Source: Fulvivirga sediminis (GTDB lineage Bacteria > Bacteroidota > Bacteroidia > Cytophagales > Cyclobacteriaceae). From it: a stretch of 64,000 nucleotides of DNA. Positions 35,615 through 45,549 of this stretch are shown one piece after another. The position numbers and the translations under genes are program-made. A model generated the notes under the pieces. That model saw nothing but the letters and a program-made list of their open reading frames with translations. It searched no databases and was not told the origin of the DNA. Position 1 is the stretch's first letter, and each line of letters starts with the position of its first letter. The stretch spans positions 124,001 through 188,000 of the forward strand of contig NZ_JAESIY010000009.1 of assembly GCF_016757215.1 (NCBI RefSeq), in the 5' to 3' direction.

Positions 35615-38278
35615 GTGAAGAATATGCATTTATGGTTGAGTTTGGTTCTTTCTTTAATTGTTTCTATTACCTGCTTCAGCCAAGAAGGAAATTATTTTCT
35701 AAGGCATTACGTATCTAAGGATAAAGGTTATGACAATATACATTTTGATATCGTTCAGGATCAAAATGGCATTATAAGCATAGCCAACCGCAGTGGCCTT
35801 TTGAGGTTTGACGGCAAAAGCTGGGAGCATATTAAAACCCCTTCAGTGGTGTTTTCATTATCGGTAAGTGAAAATAATAACCTTTTTATTGGTGGAGCAT
35901 CTGGGTTTGGTCAGCTTATCCGAAATCAAAAATTCAACCTGGAGTATAAAAGCCTATCGGATAAAGAAAAGTCAGCCACCAATATCACTAAAGTCTTAAG
36001 TTTGCGAGACTCTCTCTTTGCCATAAATGATAACCACCTTTACGTTTATACCCAAGGAGAAATAAAGACCATAATATCCAACTCAAGTGATGCATTTGTT
36101 GATCTTTTTGCTTACAAAAAAAAGATATTTGTAAAAAACATCCGCAATGAACTTCAAGAACTGAAAGGAGACCACTTAAAGGAGGTAAGTAACTTTCCGG
36201 GTCCTACCAAAAATGTCCGTTTTCTAAGCAAAAGCCGACAATCACCCTTATACCTTTTAGGTACAACAGATCAAAAGTTAATGCTGATATGGCAGCATAA
36301 ACTCATTCCTATCACCTTTGATGCAGATAATGAATATCTGGAGCAAAGTGATATACAAGAAGGGCATTTCCTATCAGACTCACTAGTAGCCATTTCCACT
36401 TTAAAAGGTGGAGTCATTTTCATCAACCCTATAAAAAAGAAAATACTTCAAATAGTAAACTATCAATCCGGTCTGCCAGACAATCAGATATTTGCTATCA
36501 CTACTGATCAACAAATGGGCGCTTGGGTCGCTCACAGCCAAGGTCTTAGCAGAATAGCTCCACATTCACCATTTAAAAACTTTAGCGATTACCCTGGTTT
36601 AAAAGGCAACATTTTATCAGCTACTAAGCATGAAAATCAACTCTATGTAGGTACTAGCACTGGTGTATATTACTTAGATAAAATTAAAAATTTTGACAGA
36701 AACGTTAATTATGTTAAGAAAAAGATAGCTATAACCCCTACGCCGATCCCTGAGGAAAAGAAAAAAAAGCATAAGGGTTTCTTTAGTTTTCTGAAAAAAA
36801 AGAATAACGAAAATGAAGAAGCATCCACCATTCAAAAAGCAAAAACTCAAATCCAGTATGAAAGACGGGTAGAAAAAGTACTTAGGTCCATCACTTATGA
36901 ATACAAGCCTGTCAGTAACATAAAATCAAAGGCGGCCCTCTTTGGTTCTGATGGTTCTCGATTGTTTTGTGGTAGCTTAGATGGCCTTTTTGAGATAAAA
37001 AATAATAAAGCCATCAAAATCTATGATGAGCCCATTCGCTTTTTTTACATTTCTCCTAAGCATAAGAAACTATTCGTCAGCACCTACGATCACTCTTTGA
37101 AAGTTTTTGACTACAGCAAAAAAGGAGTTTCTGATATTAGACTATTTGAAGACTTTAGAGATAATGTCCATTACATATTTGAAGATGCTGAAGGACTAAT
37201 ATGGTTTTGTAGCATGGAAAATATTTACTGGATAAAACTACAAAATGAAGAGATAATAGAAACAAAAGAATATCCAATAAGTAATCCGTATTATGACGAA
37301 ATATACGGCATTGCTCATAATGACACTATTTTTGTTTTAAACCAACAAGGAATTTTCACCTTGGACAAGAAAGAAGATCGTTTCACCCTACAAGCCAAGA
37401 CAAATAATATAGCAGAGTATTTCCATGCATCTGACAAAAACATTTGGTATCGGGTGAACCAGCAATGGCATAAGCTCGGAGAACAAAAAGAAGGTTCGGA
37501 CTTAACTATTCTGAACTTATTCAATAACATCCAATATATTAGTGCAAATGAATCTGATAGAGAAATATGGCTAGTAACCGGGCGTAACGAGCTTTACCTC
37601 ATCTCTTCGAATAAAATAAATGAGGAAAGTGAAAACTATAGACTATTTCTAAAAGATATAAAGGCAGGAGAAGAAATGTATGGCCCTGCACCACAATTAA
37701 AATTTAATCAACAAAACAGTAAGCTCATATTTGAATTTGTGCAGCCGGACTATTCAGGCATCATGGATATTCAATACCGGTATAAACTAGATGGTTTGAA
37801 TAAAGAGTGGTCAGAATGGTCTACCAGTTACAATAAAATAGATTTTCCTTATCTGCCGGATGGCGAATATACTCTCCACGTTAGATCAAAAAATGCCTTT
37901 GGCACCATTAACGAAACGGAACCCATTGAATTCAAGATTATCCCTCCTTACTGGAAGAGGCCATGGTTTTATGTATTCGAAGTTGTAGGCCTTGCTTTCT
38001 TGCTGTTTATATCCATTAATATAAAAAAATTAGGAAGCAAATACAGGGTTGTCAGCCAGCTTATTGCAGTATTGGCATTGATAATTATTATCGAGTTTAT
38101 TCAAACCGTAGCAGAAAGTGAGTTTATGCTTAGCTCACCTGTAATTGATTTTATCATACAAGTAATCATAGCCATTATAATTTTACCTATAGAAGGTTTT
38201 TTACGACGATATATTTTCAAAGAAGAAATAGATGTTATAGATTTTGTAAAATGGAAAAACAAAAAAGCTAAAACCTAA
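35615..38278 (+). CDS. propeller/Y_Y_Y membrane protein without kinase domain
   Basis: About 887 residues. GTG at 35615 is chosen because it gives a basic residue before the hydrophobic signal (MKNMHLWLSLVL...); ATG at 35624 is the alternative. A secreted beta-propeller of Reg_prop type covers about 30-650, with the repeat pattern DQNGIISIANRSGLLRFDG, and a lysine-rich insert sits near 383-400. A Y_Y_Y domain follows (about 690-778, YRYKLDGLNKEWSEW, LPDGEYTLHVR). The C-terminal 100 residues hold three hydrophobic helices and a charged end. Hybrid two-component sensors share the first two domains, but no kinase, receiver or HTH domain is present here. It is transcribed with a lipoprotein gene 4 bp away. 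Confidence 0.82.
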   Translation: MKNMHLWLSLVLSLIVSITCFSQEGNYFLRHYVSKDKGYDNIHFDIVQDQNGIISIANRSGLLRFDGKSWEHIKTPSVVFSLSVSENNNLFIGGASGFGQLIRNQKFNLEYKSLSDKEKSATNITKVLSLRDSLFAINDNHLYVYTQGEIKTIISNSSDAFVDLFAYKKKIFVKNIRNELQELKGDHLKEVSNFPGPTKNVRFLSKSRQSPLYLLGTTDQKLMLIWQHKLIPITFDADNEYLEQSDIQEGHFLSDSLVAISTLKGGVIFINPIKKKILQIVNYQSGLPDNQIFAITTDQQMGAWVAHSQGLSRIAPHSPFKNFSDYPGLKGNILSATKHENQLYVGTSTGVYYLDKIKNFDRNVNYVKKKIAITPTPIPEEKKKKHKGFFSFLKKKNNENEEASTIQKAKTQIQYERRVEKVLRSITYEYKPVSNIKSKAALFGSDGSRLFCGSLDGLFEIKNNKAIKIYDEPIRFFYISPKHKKLFVSTYDHSLKVFDYSKKGVSDIRLFEDFRDNVHYIFEDAEGLIWFCSMENIYWIKLQNEEIIETKEYPISNPYYDEIYGIAHNDTIFVLNQQGIFTLDKKEDRFTLQAKTNNIAEYFHASDKNIWYRVNQQWHKLGEQKEGSDLTILNLFNNIQYISANESDREIWLVTGRNELYLISSNKINEESENYRLFLKDIKAGEEMYGPAPQLKFNQQNSKLIFEFVQPDYSGIMDIQYRYKLDGLNKEWSEWSTSYNKIDFPYLPDGEYTLHVRSKNAFGTINETEPIEFKIIPPYWKRPWFYVFEVVGLAFLLFISINIKKLGSKYRVVSQLIAVLALIIIIEFIQTVAESEFMLSSPVIDFIIQVIIAIIILPIEGFLRRYIFKEEIDVIDFVKWKNKKAKT

Positions 38279-38282
38279 GGAC

Positions 38283-39059
38283 ATGAATAAATTCCGCTTT
38301 TCCCTTGCAACTATCTTGATCCTAATATGGAGCTGCTCAGCTCCTTCAGAGTCATCAGAAGAGAATCCTGCCGCTGAAGGCTTTAATATGGAAAAATCAG
38401 ATAAAAAGGCAATAGCCTTGGCCGACAGTGTTATGATGGCAATGGGAGGCAGAAAAAAATATGATGCTATAAGGTATATCTCTTGGAATTTTTTCGGAAA
38501 AAGAGATTTAATATGGGATAAGCACGCCAACAGAGTACGTATAGATTTTCCTTCTAAAGAAACCATTTATTTATTAAATCTGAATACGGGTGAAGGAAGA
38601 GTACAAAAGGAAGGGGCTGAAATTACGCAACCAGACACTCTAGAACATTATTTGCAAGAAGCAAAAAGCATCTGGATAAATGACTCCTATTGGTTAGTTA
38701 TGCCTTTTAAACTAAAAGATAGTGGTGTGACTCTTAGATATTTAGGAGAAAGCAAATTACAAACTGGGAAAGCTGCTGAAGTGATTGCATTAACCTTTAA
38801 TAATGTAGGTGATACGCCCAATAACAAATATGAAATATACATTGACAAAGATGATCATTTGGTGAAACAATGGGCCTATTTTAAAGAAGCCACTCAGGAT
38901 AGTGCTTCAGCTATATGGCCCTTTGATAATTATAAAGAATATGATGGAGTACTTTTCTCCTCTAACCGATCTGATGAAAAAGGACCTCATGATGTGAAAA
39001 CCTATGATGAATTGCCCGAAGAGGTGTTCAATTCATTCAAAAAGCCTAGCTTTAATTAA
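38283..39059 (+). CDS. lipoprotein, possible LolA-like fold
   Basis: Protein of 258 residues with a lipobox at C19 (LIWSCS) followed by a Ser/Glu linker. The body repeats amphipathic strands (IRYISWNFFGKRDLIWDKHANRVRID, YWLVMPFKLKDSGVTLRYLGES, NNKYEIYIDKDDHLVKQWAYF), which suggests a LolA/LppX-like half-barrel that binds lipid. I do not recognise a named function. It starts 4 bp after the propeller gene, so the two probably work together. Confidence 0.65.
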   Translation: MNKFRFSLATILILIWSCSAPSESSEENPAAEGFNMEKSDKKAIALADSVMMAMGGRKKYDAIRYISWNFFGKRDLIWDKHANRVRIDFPSKETIYLLNLNTGEGRVQKEGAEITQPDTLEHYLQEAKSIWINDSYWLVMPFKLKDSGVTLRYLGESKLQTGKAAEVIALTFNNVGDTPNNKYEIYIDKDDHLVKQWAYFKEATQDSASAIWPFDNYKEYDGVLFSSNRSDEKGPHDVKTYDELPEEVFNSFKKPSFN

Positions 39060-39090
39060 CAACTATACTATTGACATTTAAATCAACACT

Positions 39091-40224
39091 ATGTCACCTG
39101 AACTCATACATTTTAATAATGCGGGAGCATCATTAGTTTCTTCTGAAGTATTAGAAGCGCAGATCAGTTATTTAAAAGCCGAGGCTCAATTAGGAGGCTA
39201 TGAAACCGCTGAAAAATACACAAATGAGCTAGAGGCCTTCTATACTCATGCCGCAAACTTTATCAATGCCAGTTCAGATGAAATTGCTTTTACTGAAAGC
39301 GCCACTGTTGCTTGGCAAAGAGCCTTTTTTTCAATTCCATTTAAAGAAGGAGATATTATTCTTACTTCCAAAATTGAATATGCGAGCAACTACATCTCCT
39401 ACCTTAATATACAAAAAGAAAAAAGTGTAGTCATTAAAGTAATTCCAAGTATAGAAACAGGCGAGGTAGACTTGGAAGCATTAAAAAGTATGATTTCTCC
39501 AAAAGTGAAACTTATTTCTATCACGCATATACCTACTAATGGAGGTATTGTAAACCCAGCGGAAGAAGTAGGCTTGATTGCTAAGGATAATAAAATCATC
39601 TATTTATTAGATGCATGCCAATCTGTAGGGCAGTATCCTATAGATGTAAAAAAACTACATTGCGATTTTTTAACTACTACTGGCAGAAAGTATCTCAGAG
39701 GACCCAGAGGAACTGGCCTACTATATGTTAAAAAGAACCTTATCCCACAGCTACACCCTCAAAACCTTGATTTGCACTCTGCCAATTGGGAAACAGAAAC
39801 TTCCTACTCTGCGAGATCAGATGCTCGTATATTTGAAACCTTTGAATGTAGTTTAGCTGGTAAAATTGGACTTAGCGTGGCTTTGCAACAAGCAAATGCC
39901 ATAGGGAAAGCTCAAATATGGGATAAAGTAAAAACGCTGGCCCAATATTTACGAGAGCAACTGAGTGAGATAGAAAATGTCTTAGTGCATGATCTTGGAA
40001 AGATAAAATCAGGTATAGTGACGTTTACAGCTTCTATGCCATCTCCAGAGCTCAAGAATAAATTACATGACAGAGGAGTTAATGTGTCCATGACTTTCAA
40101 AAGTGGCACTCTTTTAGATATGGAAGAGAGAAACTTGGATCAGATGATTCGTTCTTCAGTGCACTACTATAATACCCGAGAAGAAGTAGATACTTTTATT
40201 AGCATACTAAAAGAACTATTATAA
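39091..40224 (+). CDS. class V aminotransferase-fold PLP enzyme
   Basis: PLP enzyme of 377 residues of the class V aminotransferase / cysteine desulfurase superfamily. The cofactor aspartate is D174 (YLLDACQSVGQ) and the Schiff-base lysine is K200 in TTTGRKYLRGPRGTG. There is no conserved active-site cysteine loop as in IscS/SufS, and no neighbouring iron-sulfur genes, so desulfurase activity is not supported. Substrate unknown. A second, different class V protein is at 62762. It lies 31 bp after the lipoprotein gene and may be co-transcribed. Confidence 0.85.
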   Translation: MSPELIHFNNAGASLVSSEVLEAQISYLKAEAQLGGYETAEKYTNELEAFYTHAANFINASSDEIAFTESATVAWQRAFFSIPFKEGDIILTSKIEYASNYISYLNIQKEKSVVIKVIPSIETGEVDLEALKSMISPKVKLISITHIPTNGGIVNPAEEVGLIAKDNKIIYLLDACQSVGQYPIDVKKLHCDFLTTTGRKYLRGPRGTGLLYVKKNLIPQLHPQNLDLHSANWETETSYSARSDARIFETFECSLAGKIGLSVALQQANAIGKAQIWDKVKTLAQYLREQLSEIENVLVHDLGKIKSGIVTFTASMPSPELKNKLHDRGVNVSMTFKSGTLLDMEERNLDQMIRSSVHYYNTREEVDTFISILKELL

Positions 40225-40252
40225 ACGCACAGAGCCATTGTGGAGGAAAAGG

Positions 40253-40945
40253 CTATTGCGCCATTATCCTCACCTCTACTCTTCTATTATTAGTTCTAGA
40301 AGCATCATCATCCTCTCTACTGAGAGGATTGGTGCCCCCAAAAGCTTTTGTCTTTATCCTCTTTTTAGAAATTCCTTTATCTATCAAATAATCCTTCACT
40401 GCCTCTACCCTCCTTTGAGAGAGTTTCATGTTTTGCTTCGGATTACCTCTAAAATCAGTATGCCCCTCTAGTTGTATAATAACTTCAGGATTAGTCAATA
40501 ACATATTCGCCAATTGATTAAGCTCTTCATAAGAAGCATCAGTTATATCATCGTCTCCTAAACCAAAAATCAGTTTTTCCAGCTTCATTACTCTTTCAGT
40601 TCCCTTAGGGAGTAACTCTATCACTTTCTTAATACTGCCGCTATCTGCCTCTGCTATTTTTAGTGTTGTAACAAAAGGTATATAACCATCCGCAGAAACC
40701 TCCAATTGATAATCCTTTTGGTTCTCCATGTTAAAAGCAAACGTATCTCCTGAAAGTACACCTATTCTATTTCCATAAGGTACACTTTCATACCTTATGT
40801 GTGCCTGGAGAGGCTCTTTAGTATTGGCATTAATCACCGTTCCCCTTACCTGAGTTACGTCAGCTTGCAGGTTTTGTGATTGTGCATAATTGTAGGCCAC
40901 CAAAGTGACCAGCAGAACCAAAATAAATTTATAGTTCATAGCCAA
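40253..40945 (-). CDS. OmpA-family protein with CarboxypepD-reg-like domain
   Basis: Protein of 230 residues with a signal peptide (about 1-23), a carboxypeptidase-regulatory-like beta sandwich (about 30-100, VRGTVINANTKEPLQAHIRYE) and a C-terminal OmpA domain (about 115-228). The OmpA motif LEGHTDFRGNPKQNMKLSQRRVEAV contains the residues that hold diaminopimelate of peptidoglycan. It probably tethers the outer membrane or a complex to the cell wall. It lies 21 bp after a larger protein with the same two C-terminal domains, likely a tandem paralogue. Confidence 0.88.
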   Translation of the reverse strand: MAMNYKFILVLLVTLVAYNYAQSQNLQADVTQVRGTVINANTKEPLQAHIRYESVPYGNRIGVLSGDTFAFNMENQKDYQLEVSADGYIPFVTTLKIAEADSGSIKKVIELLPKGTERVMKLEKLIFGLGDDDITDASYEELNQLANMLLTNPEVIIQLEGHTDFRGNPKQNMKLSQRRVEAVKDYLIDKGISKKRIKTKAFGGTNPLSREDDDASRTNNRRVEVRIMAQ

Positions 40946-40966
40946 TACCTTTCCATTTCGCTATTA

Positions 40967-42979
40967 TTAATCTTTCATAATTTGAAATTCAACCCTCCTA
41001 TTTTTACTTCTCCCCGCTGCTGTATCGTTATCAGAAATTGGTTTAGTTTCGCCAAAATACTCCACATTCATTCTCTTCTCTGTTATACCTTTCTGAACCA
41101 AATAATCACGAATAGCAGTAGCTCTCCTCTGTGAAAGGCTCATATTGTACTTTTTATCGCCTGTATTATCTGTATGACCACTAATTTTCACCTCTAAAGA
41201 AGGCTTTTCTTTCATTAGCTTTACTAATCGGTCTAACTCAGAATATGACTCCTTTTTGACAATAGCCTTATCCCAATCAAAAAACACATTCTTCAGTGTT
41301 ATAACAGATTCCTTCTCAACCGGTACTAGAAAAATGTCCTTATCATCTACTTCCTGCGGATCACCTTCGTCATACTCCCTTAAATCAATATTTTCGCTTT
41401 GTGTAAGATATCCTTCCGCATCGGCCCTTACACCATATAGCTCTCCTGCAGGTAACAGTATTTCATAATTACCTGTTTCTGCATTAGTCTCATGCATTCC
41501 AATTTCTTTTCCATCCGAAAGACGCTCATATACAATCTTAGCTCCTACTGGCTCTTTCGTTTTAGAATTCAATAATTTTCCCCTTACTGTAATCACAGGA
41601 TCAGGCTTTTTGAATACAGGTAAAGCTACTCTAAAAATATCTAAATCATCCTCACTTACTCCTTGAGAATAGTAAGCAAAATCACTATTTCCAGGAATGT
41701 TGAAAAACAAATCTTCATATTGAGAATTAATACTAGGTCCTAGATTTTCGGGCTCAGACCAATTGGTCCAAGTGTCATCTAACCTTTTGGTTACGAAAAT
41801 ATCACTACCTCCAAAGCCGCTGTAACCGTTAGAAGAAAAATAGAGTGTTACATCATCAGCCGCCAAAAAGGGAGATTCCTCCTCTCCTGCGGTATTTACC
41901 TTATCAGATATATTTAGTGGTGCTGTCCAAGTGCTATCTTCTTTAATAAAAGAAACATACAAATCTCTTGCTCCATAGGAATCATCTCTCATTACAGACA
42001 TGAAAAGTACTTTTCTATTATTAGCTAAGAAGAAATTTGCCTTCTCTGAGTAATTATAATCATCTTCAATAACTAATGAAGCAGGTTTTGACCATGCTCC
42101 ACTTGCATTTGAACTCACTGATACACCGGCAGCCATCTTACCATTATCCAAATACTGATTACCAAGCACTAACAGCACAGATTTACCATCTGGAGTAACT
42201 GAGCTCACAAAATTAGGCCCACTATTATTCAATGAAGGTCCTGCATTTTGAGCCAATTTCCATTCTCCATTTTCATCTAATTCAGAGTACCAAATGTCTT
42301 CAGGATCATTAGTACCTCCTATATTATCCGGATGATGCTTTCTTGAAAAATAAAGCGTTTTACCATCTGGGGAAAGTAAGGGTTTATATTCCTTGTATTT
42401 GCTATTTACATTTTCGCTAAGCCTTTCTTTTTCTACCTCTGGGTTTATAAACTCTGGTAAGGCAATCTCCGGTATAATTGGTAAATCAGAATCAGAGATA
42501 GCGATAGCATCTATACTATAATATTCAGGTACGGCAGCTCCATCAAACTCCACTTTTATTGCTTTCACTTTGTAGGTGGTTAGTTCTACAAACAGGTTAA
42601 GCATTCTACCTTTTAAGGGTACGGTTTTAGGGCTAAACGTATTAATTAGGTGCTCGCCCCCCTCTTCATCATAAGCATACACCTTATAAATGGTACTAGG
42701 ATTATAAGACTCTGCAATGGCAACTTGTCTAATTTGAATAGGTCTTTCAAAGCCTACTTTCAAAAATTCTTTTTTGTTTGGTCTTTCAGGAGTCCAGGCA
42801 TTGGGGTTTTCTCCTCCAGAAGGGAGCACATTTGGCTTACCTAAAACCTGCTGGGCAGAATATTGAATAGGTGTAAGTTCTGACGAAAATTCAATAACAC
42901 TCGAGGCCCACTGAACGGTTTGAGAGTACGCAACATTGCTAATAAAAACAATAAGGATAAAGAGTAAAATTTTCTTCAT
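40967..42979 (-). CDS. PorE-like PD40/OmpA cell-wall-binding protein
   Basis: Protein of 670 residues. After a signal peptide (1-19) comes a discoidin-like domain (about 40-165, LGKPNVLPSGGENPNAW, FLKVGFERPIQIRQVAIAES). PD40 propeller repeats follow (about 190-470, SPDGKTLYFSRK, TPDGKSVLLVLG, YFSSNGYSGFGGSDIFV), then a carboxypeptidase-regulatory-like domain (about 485-545) and an OmpA domain (about 555-670, ISGHTDNTGDKKYNMSLSQRR). PD40-CRD-OmpA is the layout of PorE of the type IX secretion system, but PorE has TPRs where this has a discoidin-like domain. A T9SS role is therefore possible, not shown. Confidence 0.85.
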   Translation of the reverse strand: MKKILLFILIVFISNVAYSQTVQWASSVIEFSSELTPIQYSAQQVLGKPNVLPSGGENPNAWTPERPNKKEFLKVGFERPIQIRQVAIAESYNPSTIYKVYAYDEEGGEHLINTFSPKTVPLKGRMLNLFVELTTYKVKAIKVEFDGAAVPEYYSIDAIAISDSDLPIIPEIALPEFINPEVEKERLSENVNSKYKEYKPLLSPDGKTLYFSRKHHPDNIGGTNDPEDIWYSELDENGEWKLAQNAGPSLNNSGPNFVSSVTPDGKSVLLVLGNQYLDNGKMAAGVSVSSNASGAWSKPASLVIEDDYNYSEKANFFLANNRKVLFMSVMRDDSYGARDLYVSFIKEDSTWTAPLNISDKVNTAGEEESPFLAADDVTLYFSSNGYSGFGGSDIFVTKRLDDTWTNWSEPENLGPSINSQYEDLFFNIPGNSDFAYYSQGVSEDDLDIFRVALPVFKKPDPVITVRGKLLNSKTKEPVGAKIVYERLSDGKEIGMHETNAETGNYEILLPAGELYGVRADAEGYLTQSENIDLREYDEGDPQEVDDKDIFLVPVEKESVITLKNVFFDWDKAIVKKESYSELDRLVKLMKEKPSLEVKISGHTDNTGDKKYNMSLSQRRATAIRDYLVQKGITEKRMNVEYFGETKPISDNDTAAGRSKNRRVEFQIMKD

Positions 42980-43162
42980 AGATCTAGGTGGTTATTCATG
43001 ATGGTAAACACAGTTATTTTTTTAGCATGACTGCAAGGTAAAACTCATATTTGACCAATATGTAAAAGTAATTAAAATCTTACACCCAAGGCAAGGACAT
43101 CAATGTGATTTTTCTAATATTACTTTTAGCGAAAGGATTTTATCGCATCTTAAAATATTAAC

Positions 43163-45463
43163 CTATTCCATAGACCTTTTGTTAAATAATAAAAACCCTA
43201 CATGCAGAAGTACACCAAACCTATTTTCATTGTCGTCATAATAATTAGCGTTAAGAGCAATCGGCCCTACAGGACTATGTAATACTAATCCGGCATTCCC
43301 TGCAAGACTTACTTTATGCCATTCTGTATTACCAAAATCAATATCAACATCCTCTCTATTCAATGATTCATATCCCTTAAAACCATAAGCAGCAATACGA
43401 AAATCAAGATTAGACCTAATATTAAAAACACCTCTTACTCCCAGAGCCATATAATTATACGCTCTGAAATTTTCTAATAATAAAGTTCTACTATCTTGAA
43501 TAGGGTTAAAGCCTGGGGCATTTATAAGCGACCCGTAATAATTACTAAAAAAAGGCTGATTTGAAAGCACCCCTTCAACCATATAACCCGTACTGAACCT
43601 GCCCTTTTTAAAATATTTTTGTGCAGAAGCCTTTACTCTAAACCATTCATGCTGATGCGAAGCATTATCTACCAACTCAGCGGTGCTTCCTGGTTCATAG
43701 TTTTCTTTCAGATTAAAATAGCTAAGACTAAACTCAAAAGATTGTCCTTCGTCTGGATATTGCTTTCTATTAAGATCATTTCGCATGAAATACACGCCGG
43801 CTTTAATTCCTTCAAGCCCCAATTTATCCAACGTATCAGAAGTAGTAAATGACTTAGTGTTAGAGTAAAGATCATTATTATTAATCCAGGCTCCGGATAA
43901 TACCCCTTTTAAATTAGTGCCTACAGGAAAGCCAATATTCAAACCATATTTACGATCGGCCCTTTGAAGGATGGTAGGATCATCACGGTCACTTAAAATA
44001 TCATCAGAGTCTATATAATCCCAGTCATTAAATGTAAACTCAGGTTCAATGTACAACTGATTCAACGCAGAAAGATTTAGCCTGGACTTTAATTGGGCAG
44101 ACTTATAAAAACTTCCTGTATAGAAATTGGCACTATTCTTAAGTAGATAATTATCAAAGAAATAATATTCTAGACCAAGAAAGATCTGGCTTACGTTGCG
44201 AGAAGCAATGGTTCCGCCAATATCTACATTAAAGTTATTTCTTGGCCTTCCAAAAATCTCTAGTTGATAGGCATTATTTTCATCATCAAAAGTAATATCA
44301 GGATAAATAGTTTGAAAAAAACTCTCTGAGACCAACCTAAAATATCCAGACTTTATATCATCCATGTATAAAGAATCTTTTTTATGAGTCTTAAATACTT
44401 TATTGATGTATCGCCTCTGCTTTGAGTTGAAGCCATGATAATTAATGCCTTTGAAGAGCAAGGGTTTATTTCTATCATTAAACTCATTTCTTCTGGTATA
44501 TAAAGAATCACAATTTTCACGTCTCTGCACTTTGGCCTTAATTTCATCCATATGCTTCATAGTCCACACATAACCGCTATCAATTAAAGCTTCTGCCTTA
44601 CTAAAATCAAAAGCAGTATAGCCACTTAAATTAGGTTCAATGTATACTCCGCTAGAGGGGATAATACTTGGATCGGTTTTGTCAAGAAGCATGTAGAGGA
44701 GCGAATTACTCAATAGTTTCTCATCGTTGTCATAAGGATATTCATTAAATATTTTTGAAGAAACATTAACCCCAATTATAACGTCAGGGTTAAAGTCATT
44801 CAAAGCAACATCGACCGGAAAATTATTATAGATACCACCATCAAAGAGATACTTGCCATCAATGCGAATGGGCTTATAGAAGAAAGGAACTGATAACGTA
44901 GCTCTTAAAGATTGACTAAGAGACCCTTCGCTCATTACTACCTCCTGCTGAGTAAAAATATCAGCCGCGACAATTCTAATAGGCACAAAAAGGCTATCAT
45001 AATTATAATTGGCATTGGCAGAAGGTTGAGCAAAGTTTTCGGCTAAAGCATAATTGAGTGCTAGGTCACTGGCTAAACTAGAACTAATCGAAGCATTGAA
45101 TGTGGAATCCAGAGATAGTTTTATTGACAAAAAAGATGCGTCAGGGTCGTCTTTATTATAATAATAGTTATAGCTCTTTTCTAGCTCACCATTTACCCAG
45201 CCGCTAAACTCATCAGAGGTAACAATATCTTCTATCTTATCTGCAGAAAATCCGGCGGCATAGCAACCAGAAATAATACCACCCATAGATGTACCTACTA
45301 CATAATCAATAGGGATATCATTCTCCTCAAGAGCCTTTATCACACCTACATGTGCTATTCCTTTGGCTCCTCCTCCACTTAAAACCAATGCTACTTTTTG
45401 GCCATGAGATTCTGAAACAAGAATCATCATCAGTAAAGGAAGTAAAAAGCTAAACCTATACAT
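43163..45463 (-). CDS. patatin-like phospholipase with outer-membrane barrel
   Basis: Protein of 766 residues with signal peptide (about 1-21), a patatin hydrolase domain (about 24-215) and a C-terminal Omp85/surface-antigen barrel. The patatin parts are the oxyanion loop SGGGAKG (29-35), nucleophile S59 in GTSMGG and D208 in LFDGGIYNN. A POTRA-like segment lies between (about 310-390), and the barrel runs to the end (GVLLHVGFLLF). This is the arrangement of PlpD, a type Vd autotransporter phospholipase, though many Bacteroidota members are not known to release the patatin part. The gene appears monocistronic. Confidence 0.9.
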   Translation of the reverse strand: MYRFSFLLPLLMMILVSESHGQKVALVLSGGGAKGIAHVGVIKALEENDIPIDYVVGTSMGGIISGCYAAGFSADKIEDIVTSDEFSGWVNGELEKSYNYYYNKDDPDASFLSIKLSLDSTFNASISSSLASDLALNYALAENFAQPSANANYNYDSLFVPIRIVAADIFTQQEVVMSEGSLSQSLRATLSVPFFYKPIRIDGKYLFDGGIYNNFPVDVALNDFNPDVIIGVNVSSKIFNEYPYDNDEKLLSNSLLYMLLDKTDPSIIPSSGVYIEPNLSGYTAFDFSKAEALIDSGYVWTMKHMDEIKAKVQRRENCDSLYTRRNEFNDRNKPLLFKGINYHGFNSKQRRYINKVFKTHKKDSLYMDDIKSGYFRLVSESFFQTIYPDITFDDENNAYQLEIFGRPRNNFNVDIGGTIASRNVSQIFLGLEYYFFDNYLLKNSANFYTGSFYKSAQLKSRLNLSALNQLYIEPEFTFNDWDYIDSDDILSDRDDPTILQRADRKYGLNIGFPVGTNLKGVLSGAWINNNDLYSNTKSFTTSDTLDKLGLEGIKAGVYFMRNDLNRKQYPDEGQSFEFSLSYFNLKENYEPGSTAELVDNASHQHEWFRVKASAQKYFKKGRFSTGYMVEGVLSNQPFFSNYYGSLINAPGFNPIQDSRTLLLENFRAYNYMALGVRGVFNIRSNLDFRIAAYGFKGYESLNREDVDIDFGNTEWHKVSLAGNAGLVLHSPVGPIALNANYYDDNENRFGVLLHVGFLLFNKRSME

Positions 45464-45493
45464 ATAACTACTTCATATTAGGCTATAAAACTA

Positions 45494-45525
45494 ACAAAAA
45501 AAGCAAGACAAAATTGCCTTGCTTT
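45494..45525 (-). terminator. rho-independent terminator of the M23 gene
   Basis: On the minus strand AAAGCAAG pairs with CTTGCTTT (plus CAA/TTG inside one mismatch) and seven T follow. It lies 25 bp after the stop of the 432-residue M23 gene. Confidence 0.75.
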
Positions 45526-45549
45526 ATTATTATTAGAATGAAAAGTAGC

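Noticed and set aside
38201-38566. 121-residue minus reading frame
   Set aside because: It overlaps the end of the propeller gene and the start of the lipoprotein gene, both with better support and a shared operon.
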